Shown piece after piece: positions 8,146-18,365 of a stretch of 64,000 nucleotides of DNA (positions within the stretch are counted from its first letter, which is position 1; each line of letters begins with the position of its first letter). The DNA comes from Turritopsis dohrnii. Lineage: Eukaryota; Cnidaria; Hydrozoa; Anthoathecata; Oceaniidae. A program made the position numbers and the translations under genes. The notes under the pieces are model-generated. The model was not told the DNA's origin and did no database searches. It saw nothing but the letters and a program-made list of their open reading frames with translations. The stretch covers positions 1 through 64,000 of the forward strand of contig BQMF02000366.1 of the NCBI GenBank assembly GCA_027922465.2, written 5' to 3'.

Positions 8146-10567
8146 TGTCATGGGGAAATCCCCCCTTATTTTCACCGTTAAAAATATAGTAAATTCTCGA
8201 TAAAATTATGAACATCGAGGGTGTGGGTGAAATTACTCTCGCCTACTACTAGAGTCACGTGATAATTTGTTTCACCACTGTTTCTGATTTTGCCTGAAAA
8301 ATAGTACCACGTGGTAATTTGTAGTTCATCTATTTCATATGTCTATTTAGAAATTATAAAGAACTTGAAACTGAACGTGTGTAGAATTCTTGATTAAAAA
8401 ATTCATATATACGCGCATCGTTTATGTTGTTTTTGTGCTGCAGTACCATATTGTTTTGTACTGTTAATGAGTACCATACTGTTTTGTGCTTTTCCCAAGA
8501 AGCACCTTTTGTTTTGTGCTTTGTTTGTTATATTATAGGCACCTTTTAGTTTTGTGCTTTTGCCCAAGCACCTATTTGATTACTTTTGTGCAACATCAAT
8601 TATTTCTTTCAGGCATTTATATGACTCTACTTTCTATACCTGCTGAATCTACAAGAATATCGTGATTTTGTAAAGCTTAATAGTCAGTCCACATCCCTGT
8701 GTGTTATTGCTCTGAATTAGTATGTCATCTTTGACTAAGGGAAATATAAGAATTGCAACTGCCTCACAGCTGGCAGACTGTTTTTGTTGTGAATTGATTT
8801 CAATCTGTGTTCTAACAATAAAACATTGGTCAATGGAATTCTGATGATTTGGATTTCATTGTCATACATGGCAATGACCTGTATAAATCGTTTAATAGAT
8901 GAGTTTCTAAGTGACGTAATGTTTATAAACATTAGTGTTCTTTGCTCGATAATTGCTGTGGGGTTTCAACATAAATTCTATATAGATCAAGTCAATTTCC
9001 TACCAATATACGCATGCTCTCTGCACATTTTAAGATTTTGTCGGTTAAACCAGTTCTCAGGAGCGTTTTTAAGACAAATAAAATAATAAAAATTAATACT
9101 CATTGGCACTCGAAATCTATTTTTGTGAAGTTTGTTAAATTTTTAGTTTAGGTAATTAACATCAGAAACTCATCTATAGTTGCTACACGGCGAAAATACA
9201 TATCTATCTATCTATCTATCTATCTAGTGAGGACTACTTAACGACTGCAGAACTTCCACAACAAAATGTTGTTATTTAATAACATTAAGTATGTTAATAA
9301 CATTAACAACATAATAAACATAAATAACATAACATATATAACATAATAAATAACATTAATAACATTAGTGGAAAGTGATAATCCTTTAAAGATTTTTAAA
9401 GAACAGAAGTGGTCGGATAAAGTTGTTAATGGAGATCTTTCTGCATTCTTGATTTCACAGGATTGAGATCCACTCATTTTTTTTAATAAAGGATATTGCA
9501 TTTCTGTTATTAGAACAAAAAAAATTTACTCTTAATTTGATTCACATAGCAAAGATGTATTTGTTCAGTCAACTGCTAATGTTTTCTCAATATATATAAC
9601 TGAAATTTAAAACAAAAAATGACCTTGAAAATTATTTGATTTCCACATATGTTAATGAAACTGGTGTGTCTGTCCCTTTGAAACAAAAAAGTATTTGTGC
9701 TGACATTTTGGAAGATGGTACTTCAGAAAATCTTCAAAATGAATATTCTAAGGTGGAAGATCGGAAAAGAAAGAGAGCTGCTAATGAAAAAGGAAAATGC
9801 AGAAAAGGAAATAATAATAAGAAGAAATGCATCAGATTTTGCGAAAGCTAATTGTAGGGAGAGAATTTCGAAAAGCAAAGTGCAGGATGAGAAAAACCAC
9901 TGAAGTTTCAAAAGTTAAAAATAAAAATTCTAAGCAGATCCCTATGCATTGAGCATAGAATCTCAAAAAAAACATGATTAAAAAAGATAAAATCTTTGCG
10001 GGATTGTAGTAAAAGTATAGATTGTGCTTCGATATGTTGATAGCTGAATCTCTGTTTATCTGCCACAAAATGGTAGAAATCTTCATGATAGAAACATCAC
10101 ACATTAATAAATTGACTGTTTAAAAGTGAGAAAATGAATGTTTTGATTAAAATAGATTAAGGGAAATACTCGAAATTGCTTCCGCTTTTGTCGTGAAAGA
10201 ATTCAGAAGTTTACTATAATTTACTAGAAATGATCTAAAAAGCTAGACGAAAAGGAATAAATTTTTCTCCTTCCATGTTTGATTTTAGTATTCATTTTTT
10301 CTTGATTTGTTTGGGTTTTTTTGCATTTACTCAACTCTATTTCTTTACAAAATCACGAAAAGCTATTTTGTTTTTATTCCATTGAGATTTAAATTTGACA
10401 ATCGAGTGTTTGATTTTATGACGTAGTACGTTCGAATCAGCCTGAAATTTCGATTACTTAATGCTGCATTTGAACAATGAAATTTAATCGACAGATTATG
10501 TCAGGGATACATTTGTGTTGTTTGCAACTGTTGTCTTTATTGTAGAACAGTGAGATGTTTAAAATAT
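8146..10567. other. Non-coding flank with low-complexity repeats
   Basis: No gene recognised. At 8430-8600 a degenerate repeat of TTTTGTGCTT and AGCACC units occurs several times. An (ATCT)n microsatellite lies at 9204-9228, and 9240-9370 is a run of TAATAACAT-like units. The right terminus of the Polinton should lie in the first few hundred bases, but I cannot place it. A 72-codon open frame at 9636-9851 is treated separately. Confidence 0.5.
9636..9851 (+). other. Unassigned open frame, about 70 codons
   Basis: The frame reads a fairly protein-like stretch (YVNETGVSVPLKQKSICADI) followed by a basic, asparagine/lysine-rich tail. It stays open a few codons upstream. I see no domain, no convincing splice sites and no repeated copy elsewhere in the window. 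It could be an exon or transposon remnant, or chance. Confidence 0.2.
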
Positions 10568-10933
10568 AAGGGGCTATTCATATGGAGGCGGGCTGTCCCG
10601 TTTGACTGGGCTGGCTTGGTTAGGCAGGGTGATTGTCATCCCGTGCTCATATGGCAGGTATTCCATCCCGCTCAGCCGAGATGAATGTTTGTTTGCATCA
10701 TGTGTTTATTAATATTACATCCCGGTTGACCATGATGGAGTGTTCACATGAGAAATTTCCATCCCGCCTAGACGAGATCTCGGCCAAATTAACCGAGATT
10801 GACAAGACGGGCTGGCCTGGTTCACGTATGAACACAATTTTGTTTTTCTATGTATTTCTAAAGGAAGCGAGATCTCGTCCAACCAAGCCAGCTCGGTCAA
10901 CCGGACAGCTCGCTTCCATATGAACAGCCCCTT
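10568..10933. mobile_element. MITE, 366 bp, TIR AAGGGGCT(A/G)TTCATATGGA
   Basis: The left end (AAGGGGCTATTCATATGGAG) and the reverse complement of the right end (AAGGGGCTGTTCATATGGAA) match over roughly 55 bases, with GGCTGTCC and CTGGCTTGGTT blocks shared. TAT flanks both ends as a possible 3-bp target duplication. The interior has several CCGAGAT/ATCTCGG palindromes and no coding capacity, so it is non-autonomous. A partial copy (right part only) recurs at 12014-12169, and a diverged relative lies at 58611-58860. Confidence 0.8.
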
Positions 10934-12013
10934 TATGTTTTATTTGTCTTTTTGTGTTCTTTTAATTCAATATTACTGTAATTGTCAATAGATAGATAGA
11001 TAGATATATGCCCTCCGGTGTCCCGGAATGGGTCCTACCCACGAAGGAGTAGGAATCACAGCCCCTGAACAGACAATGTAACCCCGCAGGGGGGAGCTGT
11101 GGAGTCATGACATATACAATGAAAGTTCAAAGTTCAAGTTTCATGTACCAATAAAGGTAAATGCTGTTTCTATAACAATATTGTTTTGAAATACTTAATT
11201 GGAATTCTCATTTCTGTTAGACATTCTTTGATAAAAGATCTCTTTTTTCGTTCAGGTAGGAAGATTTTTTTTGTTGTTGAATTATCATGGAACACTTCTG
11301 GTTGTGTTTCAGGAAAGTTAAAAGTGTAAAAGCATTTAAATTTTTTTTTACCAGTAGACTAACAAATGAGACTATAAATACATGTCATTGTTTATTTTCA
11401 GTGTCATTAAACCTAACTTGACTGATCAGAGTTCATGATGACATCACATAAAGCATTGAAAAGGTAAGAACAATTTTGATTCATGAATTACGAAATTAAT
11501 TTTCGCGAAATAATCGCATTGATATCTTTAGCTAACAAAGTTCTTTTTTGTGATAATTAAATTTTGCAAGTTTCGGGAAAGCCTTCAATTTTTAAAATTT
11601 TCGCGAGAATTTAATTTTGCGGTTTTTTTCGAAAATTCGCGAAATTTATTTCCTGTGAAAATTACTTCCGTAACGGTATATCAAATTCGTGGATACGGAG
11701 AATTAAAACAATTTCTTTACTTTTCTTTTCGCTTTTCAGAAGTTGAAATTTGCCGGTGCACGAATGCGACTGTTACCAAACGAAATTTGTTCATTCAGGC
11801 TGACCATTTCTTAAACAACGCAAGAAATTACATTAAATGTGCTGTTGAACGGTGATATCACTTGATGTGCTCAATTTGTTGCTTAACTTTAATTAAACGC
11901 ACGTCACAAGACCCTAAGCTACATTTAAAACGCTGTGGAATCACTGGATGTCTTCGATTCTTGACGTGAATCGAACGCTTGAACGCTAGCAAGCATTGTT
12001 TTCTGTAGTAATT
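10778..12013 (+). repeat. Tandem duplication, unit 1 (1236 bp)
   Basis: This unit consists of the right part of the MITE, a 5'-truncated SINE (10986-11122) and an 890-bp block (11126-12015) that recurs almost identically in unit 2. The junction to unit 2 shows a 2-base TC overlap. Relative to unit 2 it lacks 441 bases that include the SINE's tRNA-derived head. Open frames inside, such as 11550-11855, are repeated identically only because the DNA is. Confidence 0.85.
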
Positions 12014-13689
12014 TCTCGGCCAAATTAACCGAGATTTACAAGACGGGCTGGCCTGGTTCACGTATGAACACAATTTTGTTTTTCTATGTATTTCTAAAGG
12101 AAGCGAGATCTCGTCCAACCAAGCCAGCTCGGTCAACCGGACAGCTCGCTTCCATATGAACAGCCCCTTTATGTTTTATTTGTCTTTTTGTGTTCTTTTA
12201 ATTCAATATTACTGTAATTGTCAATAGATAGATAGATAGATATATGCCCTCCGGTGTCCCGGAATGGGTCCTACCCACGAAGGAGTAGGAATCACAGCCC
12301 CTGAACAGACAATGTAACCCCGCAGGGGGGAGCTGTGGAGTCATGACATATACAATGACACTCGTACTACACGGGAGAACTTGAGTTCTCGCAGGTGTAG
12401 AACCTCGTGAGAGCCACAACACGCCGCAATGTCTGAAATATCTACCCACTCTCTTGTATCAGAGCTGTGGTACCCAGTTTCCCTAACATGGCATGGGTCG
12501 AGTCGGGCGAAGGAACATTCACTTGCCAAGTGAATCGTAGTGACGCACTGGGTATCGAACCTGGACCTCCCAGTCGGATTGCAAGTACGATGACCACTAT
12601 ACTACTACGCCTATTGTTAATGTGAACTGAGTTATTTTCATACTTTGGTTAAGTAAATGAAACTGTAATCAGAAAATCATAAATGACCATGACGACATGG
12701 CTTTTCAACAAAATGGTTGTGCATAATTTGGTGGGAATACTGAAACGTAGCAAGTAGAACATGGAAGTTGTACAATTGCATTTAGTTGTTTGATCTTGAT
12801 TCAAAGTTCAAGTTTCATGTACCAATAAAGGTAAATGCTGTTTCTATAACAATATTGTTTTGAAATACTTAATTGAAATTCTCATTTCTGTTAGACATTC
12901 TTTGATAAAAGATCTCTTTTTTCGTTCAGGTAGGAAGATTTTTTTTGTTGTTGAATTATCATGGAACACTTCTGGTTGTGTTTCAGGAAAGTTAAAAGTG
13001 TAAAAGCATTTAAATTTTTTTTTACCAGTAGACTAACAAATGAGACTATAAATACATGTCATTGTTTATTTTCAGTGTCATTAAACCTAACTTGACTGAT
13101 CAGAGTTCATGATGACATCACATAAAGCATTGAAAAGGTAAGAACAATTTTGATTCATGAATTACGAAATTAATTTTCGCGAAATAATCGCATTGATATC
13201 TTTAGCTAACAAAGTTCTTTTTTGTGATAATTAAATTTTGCAAGTTTCGGGAAAGCCTTCAATTTTTAAAATTTTCGCGAGAATTTAATTTTGCGGTTTT
13301 TTTCGAAAATTCGCGAAATTTATTTCCTGTGAAAATTACTTCCGTAACGGTATATCAAATTCGTGGATACGGAGAATTAAAACAATTTCTTTACTTTTCT
13401 TTTCGCTTTTCAGAAGTTGAAATTTGCCGGTGCACGAATGCGACTGTTACCAAACGAAATTTGTTCATTCAGGCTGACCATTTCTTAAACAACGCAAGAA
13501 ATTACATTAAATGTGCTGTTGAACGGTGATATCACTTGATGTGCTCAATTTGTTGCTTAACTTTAATTAAACGCACGTCACAAGACCCTAAGCTACATTT
13601 AAAACGCTGTGGAATCACTGGATGTCTTCGATTCTTGACGTGAATCGAACGCTTGAACGCTAGCAAGCATTGTTTTCTGTAGTAATTTC
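12014..13689 (+). repeat. Tandem duplication, unit 2 (1676 bp, keeps full SINE)
   Basis: Bases 12014-12358 match 10778-11122 (offset 1236), and 12800-13689 match 11126-12015 (offset 1674), with very few differences. The intervening 12359-12799 is absent from unit 1. Because that block holds the 5' half of a SINE whose 3' half is in both units, unit 1 suffered a deletion; unit 2 is not an insertion product. Confidence 0.85.
12223..12612 (-). mobile_element. tRNA-derived SINE with (ATCT)n tail, full length, minus strand
   Basis: On the minus strand, a tRNA-like head begins near 12612. The A-box region is TAGTATAGTGGTCA and the B box GGTTCGATACC, with a GCA-type anticodon loop. A roughly 300-base body follows and ends in a (TATC)n tetranucleotide tail at about 12225-12243. 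Near-matching ATTGTCAAT (12217-12225) and ATTGTTAAT (12613-12621) flank it as a possible target duplication. The tRNA arms do not fold properly. The tail and body also occur in unit 1 without the head. Confidence 0.7.
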
Positions 13690-14228
13690 ATGAAGAAAAT
13701 CAAATCAAACCAATTGTTACCCGTTAGTAGATGAGAGACTGAAAGAACTTTTGTTGTTACCTATAAATTTTAGTTTTACCTTAAGTTTTACTTTAAAAAA
13801 ACAACAGCTTTTTAATATAAAAATGAGTTTTATAATCAGTTCATTTGGTTGTATTAAAGATTATGATTGCGCTTAAAATTCAATATAATTGTTAACTAAA
13901 TCTTATTCCTTCTTTTTTTTTACATTCCCTTTCATTTTCCTTTTCAGGGTACGATATCGTGCTTCAGATAAGCGCGCCTAATTTGTCGTACGGACCACTT
14001 TAATCAGAGAAACTTGCGCGAAGTTTATTCCTCGAAAAATTTAAAATCGCTCGTTCGCAAAATTTTCTCTCGCGAAAGTTTCTCCGATTAAAGTAGCCGT
14101 TTCATTCATCATTAAAATTTGTAACATATTTTATCCTTTGGTTGTCTCTATGGGACCTACTTTAACATTGCCAAAGACTAACTGTACAATTTTCCGACGT
14201 CCTAAAGTCTTCAAGCCACGCGGCTTCT
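13690..14228. other. Non-coding, with an inverted repeat of MITE type at 13998-14094
   Basis: CTTTAATCAGAGAAAC (from 13998) is the imperfect reverse complement of GTTTCTCCGATTAAAG (to 14094), each arm extending into a GCGCGAA/TCGCGAA block. The whole is about 97 bases. The rest is AT-rich with no gene. Confidence 0.5.
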
Positions 14229-14708
14229 TGTCTGTTTTTAAAATGGCCAGCGTCTCTTAATGTCACTGACAACATTTGAGAGAGATGTATGCTTTCGATT
14301 ACTACCATCTGCGCTTTTTAAGAACACAACACAAGGAAACAATGAGATGACTTTGCACTGATGCTGGTAATGGGTTGTTGAGTCTACTGCTTTTCTTTAA
14401 TTCCAAGCCGAAAAAACTTACAACGTTTAGAATGTAACTACAACTTGCACTTGCAGGAGTTCTTTGGCATCCTACAGCCTCAGCAAATGCGTTTAAGTTA
14501 ATGACCCATATTTATAGTTAAAGCTATAGTCTCTGGCAGTAAAATCAAGTCAGGTTCAGTCAATCTCTTATCAATTGCCAATATTTTTAAATAACAAAAA
14601 AACCATATTTCCTTCCCTTTTTTAAAAAATTTTTTTACAAAAGGGAGATATGATATTATAAATTCCAAGTTGCTGCATCACATTTGAATTGAGTTTCATC
14701 TTAAAGAG

Positions 14709-16010
14709 TCAAATCTTTTGACTTCGATTCGTTGATTGATAATTCGAAGACGATTTAGCTGATATGATTTGACTTGAAATATGGCGATCTGGAGCCACGT
14801 AGGCACAAAACACATGAACGAAACAGATGGAAGTTATTCGTAATCTGAGCCAATTTATAGTCACGCTATAGCTTACATCGCATTTTTCGGAAATTTGCTC
14901 GGCAAGTCGTTTGAATAGCACGCCACATTCTTTGCTCATGCCTCCGAAACAAGTAAACACCAACGGGGTGAACGAGGCTTGATCGACTGATGTGACTCGT
15001 TGGCTCTGTGTGCAGCAGATAGGGTGGTTTTCTGGTAAGATATGGCAGTGGGATTGGAGACCTTTCGTCAATGAAAGCCATCTGACTTTTAACTGAAACT
15101 CCTCTTGCAACTACATCCACACGAGCTTCTTCAGATTTGATTGCACTCACGGGAAATGTTTCTCCCGTTAAAGGTGTCAAAGTTGATTCTAAGTGGACGT
15201 CGTGGTAACACTCAGATAATAATTCGGCAGTGAAATTTCGAATTTCGTTGTGTCGGATTGCGATAAATCCGCTTTTTGGACATGAAAGTGCGTGATCAAT
15301 AGTAAATGGTTTATCACATACACAACGCGATCATTTTCTTTTATTGTTTTTGCAATCAACCAGCTTGATGCTCCATTTTCTAGCGTAGCTTCGAGTTTTT
15401 TCAGTTTGATTGGACAGGTGATTTGTGCCTTCACTTCTTCGATTTGCGACTTTTGTCTCTCGACTTTCTCTATTTCAATTCATTAGCGATGGTGTTTTGT
15501 CGCTGCTCAGTATCTGCATCATATGTGCTGTCATGTGCACAAACGTTGTTGACCATCGCCACAGTAATTTTTCGTGAGTTGGAATACTCGATCTTACATC
15601 TTTCCGATGATATGGCAATTCCTAATCCACCAAGCTTTGCTTTGCTCTATATCGCTACATATGCACCCGTTTAATATAGCATGGAGTAGGCTGTTTCTGA
15701 TAGCATCTTTTTTTAAAAGGTTGGAGGTTATTTGAGATGTTTATAATCGTTCTCATTACATAAATATACTTGTGTTGCAGACCATGGGTTAAAGCAGAGT
15801 AAGCTGCGCGTGGATGGGTTTTAGCGACATCAGTCAAGCTATAGATTTCATTGACCCATTCTGTAACTTTGTTGTTCACATATTCGTTTTTGTAGTCATC
15901 GTTTCCAATTATCACCCCAAGGTGTTTGTTACCTCGTGTTGTTATCTCGATGTTGGTGTCAGAGAATAACATATTTGCTTCGTTGATGTAGCCTTCCATT
16001 GCGATTAGTA
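14709..16010 (-). pseudogene. Reverse-transcriptase-like retroelement remnant, C-terminal part, copy A
   Basis: Read on the minus strand, fragments in different frames line up in order. The first is GNKHLGVIIGNDDYKNEYV and AYSALTHGLQHKY (15999-15655). Then come KLGGLGIAISSERC and NGASSWLIA (15640-15300), LTGETFPVSAIKSEEARVD (15180-) and ASFTPLVFTCFGGM (15110-14709). This order and the LGGLGI, GASSWL and FTPLVF motifs match a reverse-transcriptase family common in cnidarian genomes; I cannot name its clade with certainty. The catalytic YxDD region is not present. Several frameshifts and stops make it a dead copy. A second remnant is in copy B. Confidence 0.6.
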
Positions 16011-16079
16011 AATAACTGAAGTTTTTAGTCCTTAGGGTTCTATCCGTAATGGTTGGTTCTTCCGCCCGCCGACTTGCAA

Positions 16080-16196
16080 CTATTATTGGCTTTTAAAGCG
16101 CGTCGGAGTGGTGTATTGAGATACGACATGACTGGACTTAAGCACGGGTCGCAGCGGTCGCACTCAAAGATACTAACCATTACACCATCGCTGAAA
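16080..16196 (-). mobile_element. tRNA-derived SINE fragment or tRNA pseudogene
   Basis: On the minus strand from about 16192, GATGGTGTAATGGTTAGTA is a good A box. At tRNA distance, GTGCTTAAGTCC is a B box with one or two changes. The anticodon stem does not pair. It lies in a part of copy A that has no counterpart in copy B. Confidence 0.45.
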
Positions 16197-17589
16197 ATGC
16201 ATTAAAACTAGTTAAAAAGCCACGTGGTTAATCAATAAAGCTGTATAGTAAAACGAATAAAAGGGGCTTCTTGAAATGATATAAAAGACAAAACTTCTGT
16301 GGAACATCAACTTTACCTTTCTGTTAATAAAGAATACACGTTGTTTTTATTACGAGATTCTTGCTCCAAATTATGATAGATCTGACCTTCATCGAGACTA
16401 CTAAAAGAGATTATTTTTAAAGGATTTATCCCAAATATATAAAGCCTGGGTTATATAACATAAAATTTGTCTTACAAACTTGAAGATAACTTCACAGAAT
16501 ATTCCGGATTGGGATTAATGGTATGTGGCTGAACGTTACTAGAAGAAAAAACGGTATAAATATCCCGGAGATAAAACTGTCACCAAATACTAACTTTAGT
16601 TTCCTGCGGGTGGTGAAAATATCGACATGGAAAGAAGATTTTTGTTTTATGTCAATGTCTTCGGGATTATTATATGACATTAATTAAATGTTTTTAAAGG
16701 GTGTTAAATCGTGTCACTAATTTGAAAAACAAGATTCAAATTATCTTACCAACTGGAAACCAACTACCTAGAATTTTGTGGTTTTAGCAATAGTAGGAGG
16801 GCTTTCAACAGTACTGAAACAAAAACAAAGAGTGTCAACGTATGATATATTTAAAACAGAGGGATAAATTTAGTTCTTATAGGAATGAAATGATTGAGTA
16901 CTGATTTTTTTATATTTTGTGGGAAGTAAGGATTCCAAAAGCCATTCAATCATTCTGTCACAGTCCAATGACAAAAATTAAAGTTGTTTTGGTTACCATA
17001 TTATTTTGTTCGGTTTCATGGGTAAACACCACGATTAGCCACGTATTTTACGTTATTAACAGTGAGGACAAAATAATTGGTTAGTTTGAAATTGTACTAT
17101 GTGAAGAAAGATCAAAGAACTGATTTCGTAGAAAATCTTTGAACAGAAATTTTATCTAAATGCACATACACATTCCAAGACGACATCGTAAAGGATGCTC
17201 TTACGTTGAAGTACAAAACAAAAATTAAGAACAACAACAAATGCAGCTACGATGGTATTTTTTCCACTTTCGCTTCGGTGAAGGTGTTTTCAACATGCGA
17301 CACCTTCGATGACCGTTGAAGGCGGAAGGTGTTAGTCTTTCTAAGGTCTTTGCTTTTCTCCAGGGGATTTTCTGTGGGAAAAAGTGAAATGCCTAATCAA
17401 ATTTATCTTGGTTCTCGGTAAACTTGACAGACGTTCTCTCTGCAAATGTAGCAAGTTTATTTACAGTGAGGCACGTTCATTCAGCATCGAAAATTTAGTT
17501 GCATGTGTTGCCAAAACGGGAATTTTTAACGAAATACACAGGATGATTTGGAGGGGTATTTTTATTAATTTGTTTACTTACAAAAACAG

Positions 17590-17747
17590 GCGCAATGAAG
17601 AAGGAATTGGGAACGAACATCGCTTTAAATTTATTGATTTATGAAGTTCGTGATTTCTTAGATCACACTGTACAAGTTTCATATCAGAAGTATTGCAGTA
17701 ATGTGGGTGGCCACGAGGTGAAAAAATCATGTTTACTACATGCGTAA
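17590..17747 (+). other. Possible terminal exon of an unknown duplicated gene, copy A
   Basis: After a plausible splice acceptor (TTACAAAAACAG, ending 17589), a frame encodes ELGTNIALNLLIYEVRD and VQVSYQKYCSNVGGHEVKK and stops at 17745-17747. The counterpart at 52951-53162 keeps the same frame with mostly conservative changes and runs longer. Retention of one frame in two copies hints at selection before duplication. I recognise no family, and no upstream exon is identified. Confidence 0.3.
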
Positions 17748-18365
17748 AAAGCGGCACTTTAGGAAATTGAAACTGGCATTGGAATTTCGTTGAAATTTGG
17801 TTTATTTTACTGTTTATTACTGTTTATTTTATCATTTTGGAATATTTTCCTGAAAACCTCATGGACCAGTCAATTGTTTTTCGTCTTCAAGTGTATTCCA
17901 AAGATAAGAGTTTTCACAACTGTATATTGCATAATCTGCATGGTTTCTTCTCTATGATAATAAACTAATTATCCCCTAAGGAAGGTTTTAATCTTTGCCA
18001 AATTTCAACAGAACTTAAACAAGGAAAGGAGGATTTATTCCTCAAGCCTGATGCTCTTGATTCGAGGTTTTAAACATTGGGCTTGTGAATTCACTCCTTT
18101 TAGATTGCATCCATAATGGCCTTTAATCTTCTGGCATTTGGCTTCATGTGGCAATATGTTCCATATAACCTGTTAAATGTGGAATATATTCCTTCAGCAC
18201 CCTTTTCAACATAAAGTCACAGATGTTTTGTTTGTTGGTAACAGTGTTATGATGATTGGCATTGAAATTCCTGGAACAGTAGAGCATTGAAGTGAAAGGT
18301 AAAAGTCCATCATTATTAAAAGCAAGGCTGAAGACTCACTTTTATTTTACATCGTGATAATGTCC

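Larger units (their letters stand above)
1..8150 (+). mobile_element. Polinton/Maverick (adintovirus-like) element, one end, left side cut by window
   Basis: A retroviral-type DD35E integrase next to a protein-primed family B DNA polymerase is the defining pair of Polintons, which are large self-synthesising DNA transposons related to adintoviruses. Both are here, with a SAP-domain protein and two small genes of the compact kind found in these elements. Genes are tightly packed from about 2.0 to 8.1 kb, with TATA-like boxes close to the ATGs and stem-loops after the stops. Capsid, packaging ATPase and protease genes are not seen and would lie left of the window. I could not recognise the terminal inverted repeat; the right limit given is only the last hairpin after the polymerase. 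The element is damaged: the polymerase has two lesions, and the 3' part of the first gene is repeated. Confidence 0.85.

Noticed and set aside
11550..11855. Identical 101-codon frames at 11550 and 13224
   Set aside because: They are identical because the DNA is a recent tandem duplication; TTCGCGAA-rich low-complexity sequence, no domain.
12551..12612. Functional tRNA gene
   Set aside because: A and B boxes are good, but the anticodon and acceptor stems do not pair, and a SINE body with tetranucleotide tail follows. The same holds for 1770-1840 and 16125-16196.
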